Source of the DNA: an uncultured Collinsella sp.
GTDB lineage: Bacteria > Actinomycetota > Coriobacteriia > Coriobacteriales > Coriobacteriaceae
Assembly (NCBI GenBank): GCA_934650095.1
Contig: CAKUFT010000008.1
Coordinates: 1-48,988 of the forward strand
Reading direction: 5' to 3'
Length of the DNA stretch: 48,988 nucleotides
The notes beneath the pieces were generated by a model. It had not been told where the DNA came from, made no database searches, and saw only the letters and a program-made list of their open reading frames with translations. The translations under genes and the position numbers were made by a program. How positions within the stretch are numbered: the stretch's first letter is position 1; every line of letters begins with the position of its first letter. This document shows, one piece after another, positions 40,744 to 48,988 of this stretch.

Positions 40744-40890
40744 TTACGCGGTTTTACCAAACCGCGTAACTGCTCGACGCTGCAAGCGGCCCCAAGCGGC
40801 AATCTGACGTTCAATTTCAAGGGCGCGACCAGAAGGTCAGCGCCCTTTCATTTCACGTCACCTTGCTCGCTTAGGGTCGTTTTCGCTGAC
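40743..40890. repeat. Hairpin plus large palindrome after glmM (family member B)
   Basis: The identical 28-nt hairpin GTTACGCGGTTT-TACC-AAACCGCGTAAC is at 40743-40770. Palindrome arms run from 40774 (TCGACGCTGCAAGCGGCCCC) to 40890 (CGTTTTCGCTGAC). Inside is a strong hairpin AAGGGCGCGACC/GGTCAGCGCCCTT (40819-40847) followed by TTCATTTC, which may act as a terminator. Compared with member A (17400) the arms are conserved but the centre differs. Confidence 0.75.
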
Positions 40891-40948
40891 GTTGCCAAGA
40901 CATTGGCGTCAACATGGTTGGCGTTGGCGATGGCGTGCTGGTCAATCC

Positions 40949-42523
40949 TTACAGCTCGTACAGCGTGGTGAACTTGTCCTGCAGGTAGCTGCAGTAGTAG
41001 CGGGCGTCAAAATCCATGCCGCAGGCACCCTTGATGAGTTCCGGCGCGTCCTTGGCGCGGCCCCACTGCCAAATGTGCTCGCCCAGCCACGCGCGGACGG
41101 GTGCCAGGTCGCCGCTCGCGCAGGCGCCGGTAAGGTCGACGCCGTCGCGGCACATGGCTGGCACGAACATGGCGTCGTAGGCGCTGCCCAGTGCATAGGT
41201 GGGGAAGTAGCCAAACGAGCCGCCGCTCCAATGCGTATCTTGCAGGCAGCCGTGCGTGTCGTCGGGAACGGGAATGCCAAGGTACTCGTCCATAAAGCGA
41301 TTCCAAAGCGCGGGGATGTCCTTGGCCGTAGCCTCGCCGGCAAACAGCATACGCTCGATCTGGTAGCGCACCATAATATGCAGCGGGTAGGTGAGCTCGT
41401 CGGCCTCGGTGCGGATCAACGACGGCTGCGCGATGTTCACGGCGCGGTAGAGCGTGTCCTCGTCCACGTTGCCGTAGACCTCGGGCGCGTGACGGCGCAG
41501 CACCTCGAGCAACGGACCCATAAAGGCACGGCTACGACCCACGGTGTTCTCAAAGAAACGGCTCTGGCTCTCGTGGATGCCCATGGAGGTGCCGCCCTCC
41601 AGGCACGTGCGCGCGTAAGCGGGGTTCACGCCCAGCTCGTACATGGCGTGGCCGGCCTCGTGGATGATGCTGTAGACGTTGGAGATGCAATCGTCCTCGT
41701 AGATGTGCGTGGCGATGCGTGCGTCGCCCACCGAGAAGCCCTCACTAAACGGATGCTCGGTAAAGGCGAGCGTGGTGTCGTCCAGGTCCAGGCCCACAAG
41801 CTTCATCAGGTCAAAGCTCATAGCGCGCTGGGCAGCCTCGGGCACATGCGCGTGCAAAAAGTCGGCAGTGGGCTGCTGGCCGCGCTCGCCGATGGCGTGC
41901 ACGAGCGGCACGACCGTGGCCTTGACCTCGTCGCAGAATGCGTCGAAGCTCTTGGTGGAAAGGCCGCGCTCGTACTGGTCGAGCCACACGTCGTACGGGT
42001 CGCGCTTGGGGTCCATAAGCTGGGCCTGGCGCTTAAGCTGCCCGACGATCCTGTCCACGTAGGGCTCAAAGCTCGCCCAGTCGTTGGCCGCCTTTGCCTT
42101 GTGCCACACGGCATCGGCCTCGCAGGTGAGCCTGGTCCAGGCCTCGGCCTCCTCGGTGGGGATGGCGCTGGCCTCGCGCTGGTCGCGGCCGAGCACGCGG
42201 ATCTCGTCGAGCAGCTGCGGGTCGTCGATCTTGCCGCCCACAACCGTCTCGCGTGCCAGTGAGCGCACGAGCTCAACGGACTTTTCGCTGGTCAGGAGCT
42301 TATGATGCTCGCCGGCGAGCGTGCCCATGGCATCGGCACGGGCCGCGGCGCCGTTGGCGGGAGCGATGGTCGCGCCATCGAACTCGGCAATCTTGAGCAG
42401 GTACTCGCGGGTCCACAGCTTGCCCTCGAGCTTGCGGAACTTCTTGACGGCCTTTTCGGCCTTCATACCCTTGGCGGCTTTTGCCACGGCCGCCTTGGCC
42501 TTCTTATCGAGTTTCTTTCCCAT
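40949..42523 (-). CDS. M32 carboxypeptidase (carboxypeptidase Taq type)
   Basis: 524 residues from ATG 42523 (MGKKLDKKAK), after AAGGATAT; an upstream in-frame ATG lacks a ribosome site. Zinc carboxypeptidase: HEAGH (288-292) binds the metal, HESQSRFFEN (317-326) is the family-specific helix, and DELTYPLHIMVRYQIE carries the conserved helix near the active site. It removes C-terminal amino acids from peptides. A Lys/Ala-rich N-terminal stretch (about 1-30) is added to the usual start. Together with the M16C peptidase it suggests cytoplasmic peptide use. Confidence 0.95.
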   Translation of the reverse strand: MGKKLDKKAKAAVAKAAKGMKAEKAVKKFRKLEGKLWTREYLLKIAEFDGATIAPANGAAARADAMGTLAGEHHKLLTSEKSVELVRSLARETVVGGKIDDPQLLDEIRVLGRDQREASAIPTEEAEAWTRLTCEADAVWHKAKAANDWASFEPYVDRIVGQLKRQAQLMDPKRDPYDVWLDQYERGLSTKSFDAFCDEVKATVVPLVHAIGERGQQPTADFLHAHVPEAAQRAMSFDLMKLVGLDLDDTTLAFTEHPFSEGFSVGDARIATHIYEDDCISNVYSIIHEAGHAMYELGVNPAYARTCLEGGTSMGIHESQSRFFENTVGRSRAFMGPLLEVLRRHAPEVYGNVDEDTLYRAVNIAQPSLIRTEADELTYPLHIMVRYQIERMLFAGEATAKDIPALWNRFMDEYLGIPVPDDTHGCLQDTHWSGGSFGYFPTYALGSAYDAMFVPAMCRDGVDLTGACASGDLAPVRAWLGEHIWQWGRAKDAPELIKGACGMDFDARYYCSYLQDKFTTLYEL

Positions 42524-43028
42524 ACCATATCCTTGATCTCGCAGGCCGAGCGCCAAAGGTGGACGTGCGGCCAGTTTGCACAGCTACCTGCCTTGTACCC
42601 AGCGCGAACAAAACGGAACGCGGCGATACGCTCGCAGAATGTGGTATCCTATAGCCCAATGCGTTGACGGAGAGGGTTTTTGCCCGCCGCGTCGCCGGCA
42701 AGAGAGGGAAGGTCATGGGCTGCAAGCCTTCCTGCGGTGGCAAGGGCCAAGCGTTCACTCCCGAGCAGCGACCTCAACGGGCGCGCGGCCAGTGGCGGCG
42801 AAGCCCCAGTAGGGAAGCCGTGAGCCTCGCGACAAGGGGCACAGAGTGGGCACGGCGGGCCAGACATCCGCCGGGTCAAACAAGGTGGTACCGCGGAATT
42901 CAACCGTCCTTGGGCAATGCACATGCCCGAGGACGGTTTTTTTGTTACCGAACCGGGCCGCACATCCGCAACGTCGCGTGGCTCCGGTCGCCGCGGCAAG
43001 TGGATGCGCGAGAGACGAAAGGGAAGAC
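42524..43028. other. Region between the M32 gene and pheS
   Basis: About 505 bases with promoter, T-box leader (42657-42943) and the pheS ribosome site. The first 120 bases show no gene; a possible extended -10, TGGTATCCT, is at 42642-42650. Confidence 0.7.
42657..42943 (+). promoter_or_regulatory. T-box leader of the pheST operon
   Basis: tRNA-sensing riboswitch. The antiterminator T-box sequence AAGGTGGTACCGCGG lies at 42882-42896, followed by a terminator stem AACCGTCC...GGACGGTT (42902-42938) with TTTTTTT. A candidate Phe specifier codon TTC is at 42754-42756 within Stem I, whose base may pair GCGTTG (42661) with CAACG (42774). Uncharged tRNA-Phe would favour antitermination and pheS expression. 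Confidence 0.9.
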
Positions 43029-44105
43029 ATGAGTCTGATTGATGATCTGGTCAAACTCGAGGAAGAGGCCAAGGAGCTCGTCGCTGGCGCCGACGACGCC
43101 GCCAAGCTCGAGGCCGCACGCATTGAGCTGCTCGGCCGCAAGGGTCGCATCACCGGCCTGATGCGCATGATGGGCAAGCTCGCCCCCGAGGATCGCCCCG
43201 TCATGGGCAAGCGCGCCAACGAGATGCGCCAGCTGATCGAGGGTATGCTCGACGAGCGCACGACCGAGATGAAGGCCGCTGCCCTCAAGCACGCGCTTGA
43301 GCACGAGGCCGTCGACATCACGCTGCCGGGCATCCGTCCGCAGATCGGTCACCAGCACCTGATCAAGCAGATCATCGAGGAGGCCGAGGACATCTTCTGC
43401 GGCATCGGCTACACCGTCGAGTCCGGCCCCATGGTCGACACCTCCTACTACAACTTCACCGCGCTCAACGCGCCCATGGATCACCCGAGCCGCTCGGCCC
43501 GCGATACCTTCTATGTGGTCGACAATAACCCCGGCAGCGTTGCGCACCCCGAGGCCCACGCCCACGGCGAGTCCGACGTGCTGCTGCGCACCCAGACCTC
43601 GGGCGTGCAGATCCACACCATGGAGTCGCAGAAGCCGCCCATCTACATGATCTGCCCGGGCACCGTCTACCGTCCCGACACGGCCGACGCCTGCCACCTG
43701 CCGCAGTTCAACCAGATCGAGGGCCTGGTCGTCGACGAGGGCATCACCTTCGGCGACCTCAAGGGCACGCTCGACTACTTTGTCAAGTGCATGTTTGGCG
43801 AGGACCGCAAGACGCGTTACCGCCCGCACTTCTTCCCCTTCACCGAGCCCAGCTGCGAGGTGGACGTGAGCTGCCACGTCTGCGGCGGCAAGGGCTGCAA
43901 CTTCTGCAAGCACAGCGGCTGGATCGAGATCCTGGGCTGCGGCATGGTTGACCCCAACGTCCTTATCAACTGCGGCATCGACCCCGAGAAGTATACCGGC
44001 TTCGCCTTTGGCATTGGCGCCGAGCGCGTCGCGGCCCTGCGCTACGACCTGCCCGACCTCAGGACTCTCATGACTGGCGATATGCGCTTCTTGAACCAAT
44101 TTTAA
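43029..44105 (+). CDS. pheS: Phenylalanyl-tRNA synthetase alpha subunit
   Basis: 358 residues from ATG 43029 after GAAAGGGAAG. Catalytic class II synthetase subunit: N-terminal coiled coil (about 1-90), motif 2 region PGTVYRPDTADACHLPQFNQ, a Cys-rich insertion CHVCGGKGCNFCK (probable zinc site seen in many Gram-positive PheS), and motif 3 FGIGAERVAALRYDLPDLR. Upstream frame extension is the T-box leader. First gene of the pheST pair; transcription is controlled by the T-box. Confidence 0.97.
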   Translation: MSLIDDLVKLEEEAKELVAGADDAAKLEAARIELLGRKGRITGLMRMMGKLAPEDRPVMGKRANEMRQLIEGMLDERTTEMKAAALKHALEHEAVDITLPGIRPQIGHQHLIKQIIEEAEDIFCGIGYTVESGPMVDTSYYNFTALNAPMDHPSRSARDTFYVVDNNPGSVAHPEAHAHGESDVLLRTQTSGVQIHTMESQKPPIYMICPGTVYRPDTADACHLPQFNQIEGLVVDEGITFGDLKGTLDYFVKCMFGEDRKTRYRPHFFPFTEPSCEVDVSCHVCGGKGCNFCKHSGWIEILGCGMVDPNVLINCGIDPEKYTGFAFGIGAERVAALRYDLPDLRTLMTGDMRFLNQF

Positions 44106-44118
44106 GTTGACCTGTCCC

Positions 44119-44221
44119 GGCGGCTTCCCGAGCCACCGCACCTTGCCTTTCAATCGTCGGTTGCGTACCTAAGTACGCGGCCCTCCTCTTTCAAGGCAAT
44201 CTGCGGCACCTCGGAAACCCG
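44119..44221. repeat. Palindrome between pheS and pheT (family member C)
   Basis: Arms 44121-44153 and 44189-44221 pair imperfectly; the centre, CAATCGTCGGTTGCGTACCTAAGTACGC, matches the centre of member A at 17440-17465 with a GCGTAC/GTACGC hairpin (44163-44178). CCTGTCCC just upstream is an inverted GGGACAGG. Confidence 0.75.
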
Positions 44222-44285
44222 TCTCCGTAGCTGGAGTTTTCCGTCTGTTTATTGCAGACGTTACAGATGAAAGGAGACCAGTTAG

Positions 44286-46739
44286 ATGCGCGTTTCTTAC
44301 GACTGGCTCAAGACCATGATCGATATTCCGGAGGATCCCAAGACTCTTTCGGACGAATATATCCGTACCGGCACCGAGGTCGAGGCGATCGACACCGTGG
44401 GCGAGTCCTTCGACCACGTGGTGACCGCTCAGGTGCTCACCAAGACCCCTCACCCCGATAGCGACCACATGTATGTGTGCTCGGTCGACGTGGGCGACAA
44501 GAACCTCGACGCCGACGGCAATCCCGCTCCGCTGCAGATCGTCTGCGGCGCGCAGAACTTCGAGGCCGGCGACCACATCGTCACGGCAATGATCGGCGCC
44601 GTGCTTCCTGGCGACGTCAAGATCAAGAAGAGCAAGCTTCGCGGCGTCGTGTCCATGGGCATGAACTGCTCCGCGCGCGAGCTCGGCCTGGGCGGCGACC
44701 ACTCCGGCATCATGATCCTGCCCGAGGATACGCCCTGCGGCATGCCGTTTGCCGAGTACGTGGGCTCGAGCGACACCGTGCTCGACTGCGAGATCACGCC
44801 CAACCGTCCCGACTGCCTGTCCATGATCGGCATGGCCCGCGAGACCGGCGCCATCTTCGACCGCGATTTCCACGTTGAGCTGCCCGCCATCAAGGCCGAG
44901 ACCGGCCGCGCGACCGACGACGAGCTTTCCGTCGAGATCGCCGACGAGGGCCTGTGCGACCGCTATGTCGCCCGCATCGTGCGCAACGTGAAGGTCGGCC
45001 CGTCGCCCGACTGGATGGTCAAGCGCCTCAACGCCCTGGGCGTGCGCCCGCACAACAACATCGTCGACATCACCAACTACGTGATGATGCTCACCGGCCA
45101 GCCACTGCACGCCTTTGACCTCGACACCTTTGCCGAGCGCGATGGCCACCGTCGCGTGGTGGTTCGCGCCGCCCAGCAGGATGAGAAGTTCGCGACGCTC
45201 GATGGCGAGGAGCGCGTGCTCGACGCCGGCATGGGCCTCATCACCGACGGCGAGCGTCCTGTGGCGCTGGCCGGCGTTATGGGTGGCATGGATTCCGAGA
45301 TTGAGGACGATACCGTCGACGTGATGGTCGAGAGCGCCTGCTTCAACGCCGGCCGCACCTCGCACACCAGCCGTGACCTGTCGCTGATCTCCGACGCCTC
45401 CATTCGCTTTGAGCGCCAGGTTGACGAGACCGGCTGCGTGGATGTCGCCAACGTTACCTGCGCGCTCATCGAAGAGATCGCCGGCGGCGAGGTTGCTCCC
45501 GGCTATGTTGACGTTTTCCCCGCGCCCAAGACCATCGACAGCATTAAGCTGCGCCTGGCCCGTGTGCACGCCATCTGCGGTGCCGACATCGAGCCCGACT
45601 TTATCGAGCGCTCGCTCACCCGCCTGGGCTGCACCGTCGAGCGCGACGGCGAGGACTTTATGGTTACCCCGCCGAGCTTTCGTCCCGACCTGCCGCGTGA
45701 GATCGACCTGATCGAGGAGGTCCTGCGCCTGTGGGGCATGGGTCGCGTCACGGCGACCATTCCGGCTGCCAAGAACCACATCGGCGGCCTGACGCGCGAG
45801 CAGAAGCTTACCCGCAAGGTCGGCGAGATCCTGCGCGCCTGTGGCCTCAACGAGACCACGACCTTTGGCTTTGCCGCCCCGGGCGACCTGGAGAAGATTG
45901 GCATGTCCACCGAAGGCCGCGGCTGCCCCGTGGTGCTCATGAACCCGCTGGTGGCCGAGCAGACCGAGATGCGTCGTTCGCTGCTGCCGGGCCTGCTGCA
46001 GTCCGTGGCCTACAACGAGGCGCACGGTACGCCCAACGTGCACCTGTACGAGGTCGGCAACCTGTTCCACGGTCGCGAGAACGCCAGCCTGCCCAAGGAG
46101 ACCAAGTCCGTGGCGGGTGTGCTCTCGGGCCAGTGGAGCGAGCAGTCCTGGAACATGAAGTACCGCAAGCTGCGCTTCTTCTTTGGCAAGGGCATCGTTG
46201 AGGAGCTGCTCGCCCAGCTGCGCATCGAGAAGGTTCGCTTCCGTCCCGTCGAGGGCGAGGGCTACGCTTTCTTGCAGTCGGGTCGTGCGGCCGAGGTTCT
46301 GTCCGGCGGAACCGTGCTGGGCTGGGTCGGCGAGATTCACCCCGAGGCGCGCGAGGCGATGGGCATCGATGAGGTCGTCGTTGCCTTTGAGCTCGACTTG
46401 GACAAGCTGATCAAGGGCGCCCGCAACCAGGAGAACTATCGCGAGTTCTCGCAGTACCCGGCTGTTGAGCATGACCTTGCTATCGTCGTCGACAACACTG
46501 TGACCTGCGAGGATCTTGAGCGCCGCATTACCAGTGCCGGCGGCAAGCTGCTCGAGGGCGTGCGCCTGTTCGATGTCTACCGCGATCCGGTCCGCATCGG
46601 CAAGGGCAAGAAGTCCATGGCCTTTGCGCTTACGTATCGCTCGGACGACCACACGCTCACCAGCGAAGAGGTCGAGAAGGCGCACCAGAAGATCGTCACC
46701 AAGGTGTGCAAGGGCGTAAACGGCGAGGTCCGCGGCTAG
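44286..46739 (+). CDS. pheT: Phenylalanyl-tRNA synthetase beta subunit
   Basis: 817 residues, full length. ATG 44286 after AAAGGAGA. Domains: EMAP/OB-fold tRNA-binding domain about 40-150, B3/4 editing domain about 210-380, B5 domain about 400-475, inactive catalytic-like core about 490-700, and FDX-ACB domain (about 720-817) that binds the anticodon stem of tRNA-Phe. Separated from pheS by 180 nt containing a palindrome, unusual for this operon, which normally has the genes nearly touching. Confidence 0.97.
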   Translation: MRVSYDWLKTMIDIPEDPKTLSDEYIRTGTEVEAIDTVGESFDHVVTAQVLTKTPHPDSDHMYVCSVDVGDKNLDADGNPAPLQIVCGAQNFEAGDHIVTAMIGAVLPGDVKIKKSKLRGVVSMGMNCSARELGLGGDHSGIMILPEDTPCGMPFAEYVGSSDTVLDCEITPNRPDCLSMIGMARETGAIFDRDFHVELPAIKAETGRATDDELSVEIADEGLCDRYVARIVRNVKVGPSPDWMVKRLNALGVRPHNNIVDITNYVMMLTGQPLHAFDLDTFAERDGHRRVVVRAAQQDEKFATLDGEERVLDAGMGLITDGERPVALAGVMGGMDSEIEDDTVDVMVESACFNAGRTSHTSRDLSLISDASIRFERQVDETGCVDVANVTCALIEEIAGGEVAPGYVDVFPAPKTIDSIKLRLARVHAICGADIEPDFIERSLTRLGCTVERDGEDFMVTPPSFRPDLPREIDLIEEVLRLWGMGRVTATIPAAKNHIGGLTREQKLTRKVGEILRACGLNETTTFGFAAPGDLEKIGMSTEGRGCPVVLMNPLVAEQTEMRRSLLPGLLQSVAYNEAHGTPNVHLYEVGNLFHGRENASLPKETKSVAGVLSGQWSEQSWNMKYRKLRFFFGKGIVEELLAQLRIEKVRFRPVEGEGYAFLQSGRAAEVLSGGTVLGWVGEIHPEAREAMGIDEVVVAFELDLDKLIKGARNQENYREFSQYPAVEHDLAIVVDNTVTCEDLERRITSAGGKLLEGVRLFDVYRDPVRIGKGKKSMAFALTYRSDDHTLTSEEVEKAHQKIVTKVCKGVNGEVRG

Positions 46740-46798
46740 GATTGCTTGCGGCTTGGGCTGACGCGTAAGGCAAGGGCCGAGGCGCGGCCGAGCTGTCA

Positions 46799-46826
46799 CG
46801 GGCGGCGTCATGTGCTGCGCCGCCCG
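46799..46826. terminator. GC-rich hairpin after pheT
   Basis: 9-bp stem CGGGCGGCG/CGCCGCCCG (46799-46807 with 46818-46826) without a strong U-run. Confidence 0.5.
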
Positions 46827-46854
46827 TCGTCGTTCATCTATGACACCTGTATTG

Positions 46855-46893
46855 CAAAACGGCGTGCTGCTTTGTTGGCGGCACGCCGTTTTG
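46855..46893. terminator. Strong bidirectional terminator
   Basis: 13-bp perfect stem CAAAACGGCGTGC/GCACGCCGTTTTG (46855-46867 with 46881-46893). Ends the pheST transcript; the right arm overlaps the nickel-transporter promoter spacer. Confidence 0.8.
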
Positions 46894-46938
46894 CTATCAT
46901 AGCCCGCGGAGTGTTACGAACATGACGAGTCGTAACAC
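46872..46938 (+). promoter_or_regulatory. nikM promoter and NikR-like operator
   Basis: TTGTTG (46872-46877), 17-nt spacer, TATCAT (46895-46900) form a promoter. Just downstream is GTGTTAC-N14-GTAACAC (46911-46917 and 46932-46938), the inverted-repeat form attributed to the nickel repressor NikR outside Proteobacteria. Placement over the start site fits nickel-dependent repression. Confidence 0.75.
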
Positions 46939-46995
46939 TGACGATATGGTTCAAACGGCGCCGCGATCCTGCGCGCCGACAACCGGGAGGCGTAT

Positions 46996-48081
46996 ATGCA
47001 CATTCCAGATAATTACCTGTCCCCGCAGACGGACGCCGTGATGGCGGTGGCGATGGTCCCCGTATGGGTCCACTGCATTAAGAAGGTGCGCGCCACGCTC
47101 GACCGCGAGCACATGGCTTTCCTGGGCATTTGCGCCGCGTTCTCCTTCCTGCTCATGATGTTCAACGTGCCGCTGCCCGGCGGCACCACGGGTCACGCTG
47201 TCGGCGGCGCCCTCATCGCGCTGCTGCTGGGTCCCGAAGCCGCGGCTATCGCTGTCTCGGTTGCGTTGGCGCTTCAGGCGCTGCTGTTTGGCGACGGCGG
47301 CATCCTGTCCTTTGGCGCCAACTGCTTTAACATGGCCTTCGTGCTGCCGTTTGTTGCCACCATGGTATTCCGCGCGCTCAACAGCCGCCTGCACGACAAG
47401 AGCTGGGGCACCTCGGTCTCTGCCATTGTCGGCGGCTGGGTCGGTCTGTGCGTGGCTGCCCTTTGCGCTGCCATCGAGTTTGGCATTCAGCCCATGCTCT
47501 TCACCAACGCCTCGGGTGCTCCACTGTACTGCCCCTTCCCGCTGTCTGTTTCCATTCCGGCCATGTTGATCCCGCATATGCTGGTCGCCGGTGTCGTCGA
47601 GGGCGTGGCGACGGCCGCTATCTACGCATTCATTAAGAAGACGGCGCCGAGCATCATTGTCGGGCCCGAGGCCGTTGACGGCCAGCTCGCCGCCGATGGC
47701 GCTGCCGTCAAGAAGACCTCGCTGATCCCCACGCTCATCCTGGTCGCCGTGCTTGTCGTGGCGACGCCGCTGGGCCTGCTTGCTACCGGTGACGCTTGGG
47801 GCGAGTGGGACGCCGAGGGTGCCGCGACCGCCGTTCAGGAGGCTGGCGATGACAGCCTGCAGGCTTCGGTTGGCCTCGATGCCCCGACGTTTGCCGATGC
47901 GCTGCCTACGGGTGACTACCTGCAGGCGTATTCCGAGGAGCAGGGTCTTGGCTTTGCCGGTCAGGCCGCCATGTATATCCTCTCCGGCGTGATTGGCGTC
48001 GCGGTGCTTACCATCGTCTTCCGTCTTGTTTCGTTGACGGCAAAGGAAAGCGTAGCCAATGGCAACAGTCGAGCTGCCTAG
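46996..48081 (+). CDS. nikM: Nickel/cobalt ECF transporter component NikM/CbiM fused to a PDGLE-type domain
   Basis: 361 residues. Substrate-binding S component: the N-terminal MHIPD carries the His2 metal ligand that defines CbiM/NikM; about six membrane helices to residue 215 (LPGGTTGHAVGGALIALLLG among them). The C-terminal part (about 240-361), with a periplasmic stretch between two further helices, is the NikN/PDGLE-like region that replaces a separate CbiN. The upstream NikR-like operator favours nickel over cobalt. RBS GGGAGG. Followed by an overlapping nikQ gene. Confidence 0.92.
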   Translation: MHIPDNYLSPQTDAVMAVAMVPVWVHCIKKVRATLDREHMAFLGICAAFSFLLMMFNVPLPGGTTGHAVGGALIALLLGPEAAAIAVSVALALQALLFGDGGILSFGANCFNMAFVLPFVATMVFRALNSRLHDKSWGTSVSAIVGGWVGLCVAALCAAIEFGIQPMLFTNASGAPLYCPFPLSVSIPAMLIPHMLVAGVVEGVATAAIYAFIKKTAPSIIVGPEAVDGQLAADGAAVKKTSLIPTLILVAVLVVATPLGLLATGDAWGEWDAEGAATAVQEAGDDSLQASVGLDAPTFADALPTGDYLQAYSEEQGLGFAGQAAMYILSGVIGVAVLTIVFRLVSLTAKESVANGNSRAA

Positions 48082-48895
48082 CTGGCTTGCGGCTCAAGAG
48101 CGATACGAGCCCACGGGCGCTCGGCATCGCGTGATGCAAAAGAACGTCCTGCACCTGGCGAGCCTGCTTGAGCGGGTTCGCCTGGGCGGCGGCGCACACG
48201 AGGGCGGGTCGATTATCGACCGCGCCCTTTCTTCCGTTTCGGCCCCGGTGCGCCTGCTCGGCATGTTTGCCTGCGTCCTGTGCGTGTGCCTAACACAAAG
48301 CCCGCTGTACCTCATGCTGATGGCGGCAATCGCGCTGGTGTTGGTCGCCGTGCGTCCCGTGCGTGGGCTGCGTGCGACCTTAATGCCGGCGCTGGCCGCG
48401 GCGGGATTTGCCGTGGTCTTGGCGCTGCCGGCCTTGCTGCTGGGGACGTCTGCCACCGCCGCCATGCTCAAGATTGCACTTAAGACGTTCATTAACGTGT
48501 CGCTGGTGCTGGGCGTTTCGTGGACGCTCACCTGGAGTCGCATGTCGGCGGCGCTTAAGGCGCTGCGCCTGCCCGACGAGGTCATCTTTACCTTCGATAT
48601 GGCGCTTAAGCACATCGAGGTGCTCGGCCGCACGGCGCGCGACCTCACCGAATCGGTCATGCTGCGCAGTGTGGGCCGCGCTCCTGCGGGGTTTTCGCGC
48701 ACCGACTCGGTGGCGGGTATCATGGGCATGACATTTATCAAGGCGATGGAATGCAGTCGCGCGATGGACGAGGCCATGCTCTGCCGTGGCTTTGCCGGTG
48801 CGTATTCGGCGCCCGCCCGGAGCGGTTTGAGCTGGCGTGACGCGGTTTATACGGCCGTTGTGGCGCTGCTGGCGGCGCTGTGTGCCGTGCTGTAG
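48059..48895 (+). CDS. nikQ: ECF transporter transmembrane component NikQ/CbiQ
   Basis: 278 residues. EcfT-type membrane subunit that couples NikM to the ATPase: hydrophobic segments about 65-140 and 255-277, cytoplasmic coupling helices with the Arg-containing motifs ESVMLRSVGR (about 200) and DEAMLCRGF (about 240). ATG 48059 overlaps the end of nikM by 23 nt, with AAGGAAAG upstream inside nikM, indicating translational coupling. Confidence 0.92.
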   Translation: MATVELPSWLAAQERYEPTGARHRVMQKNVLHLASLLERVRLGGGAHEGGSIIDRALSSVSAPVRLLGMFACVLCVCLTQSPLYLMLMAAIALVLVAVRPVRGLRATLMPALAAAGFAVVLALPALLLGTSATAAMLKIALKTFINVSLVLGVSWTLTWSRMSAALKALRLPDEVIFTFDMALKHIEVLGRTARDLTESVMLRSVGRAPAGFSRTDSVAGIMGMTFIKAMECSRAMDEAMLCRGFAGAYSAPARSGLSWRDAVYTAVVALLAALCAVL

Positions 48896-48936
48896 TGCGG
48901 GTTTTGGCTTCGATGCGAATAGGGAAGGGCGACGTT

Positions 48937-48988
48937 TTGGCTGACGATACGAATAGCGTGACGGGTGCGAGCGGTGCAGCTGGCACCA
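48937..48988 (+). CDS. Start of a downstream gene, probably the transporter ATPase (3' truncated)
   Basis: A frame open to the window end begins at TTG 48937 after GGGAAGGGC, or at an in-frame ATG 48913. Only about 17 residues (LADDTNSVTGASGAAGT) are seen, with no diagnostic motif. An EcfA/NikO ATPase is expected next in this operon; the assignment rests on context only. Confidence 0.4.
   Translation, partial: MADDTNSVTGASGAAGT

Noticed and set aside
42302..42667. A 121-residue plus-strand frame over the start of the M32 carboxypeptidase
   Set aside because: Shadow of the carboxypeptidase and extends into the promoter of the T-box leader.

Overview
This window is a 49 kb piece of a GC-rich bacterial chromosome. 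Gene order, GTG/TTG starts with strong Shine-Dalgarno sequences, strongly C/G-ending codons, a mannose-family PTS and a pheST T-box together suggest a gut actinobacterium of the class Coriobacteriia, most likely Collinsella. That assignment is inferred from gene style; no marker such as 16S rRNA is present.

Layout. 1-6.9 kb: housekeeping genes (3' end of nth, mfd, a PAP2 phosphatase, a threonine-aldolase-like PLP enzyme, a GNAT acetyltransferase). 7.3-21.7 kb: a sugar-amine region with three GntR/UTRA regulators, three paralogous SIS-domain deglycase-like enzymes, a complete mannose-family PTS (EIIAB, EIIC, EIID), an EamA permease and a HAD phosphatase; a YitT-type membrane protein and recQ lie among them. 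The SIS enzymes resemble FrlB/Gfr deglycases that split phosphorylated Amadori products, so the likely logic is: the PTS imports and phosphorylates a glycated amine, the SIS enzyme splits it into sugar phosphate and amine, and each GntR protein senses its own phosphorylated substrate. Each regulator neighbourhood has its own repeated DNA motif.

21.8-28.7 kb: an L-2-hydroxyacid (lactate-type) dehydrogenase, metA, 5-formyl-THF cyclo-ligase, a hicAB toxin-antitoxin pair and an M16C zinc peptidase. 28.7-35.2 kb: an accessory, defence-like stretch with a repeat-rich control region and an AlbA_2/HATPase regulator, a hypothetical gene, a divergent Sau3AI-type restriction-modification pair (C5 methyltransferase and MutH-fold endonuclease) and a DUF5710 protein. 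35.4-44 kb: tRNA-Val(GAC), a second EamA permease, a DUF4012 membrane protein, glmM, an M32 carboxypeptidase, then a T-box leader and pheS. 44-49 kb: pheT and the start of a nickel/cobalt ECF transporter operon (nikM/cbiM, nikQ/cbiQ) preceded by a NikR-like operator.

The intergenic DNA is unusually rich in long palindromes. I can separate several families: a 123-nt hairpin present twice, an identical 28-nt hairpin followed by a roughly 115-nt palindrome present at two gene ends with relatives elsewhere, hairpins carrying GGGACA near their apex, tandem palindromic units, and a GAGCGTGGAT family. These look like non-autonomous mobile or REP-like elements and are the least explained part of the window.
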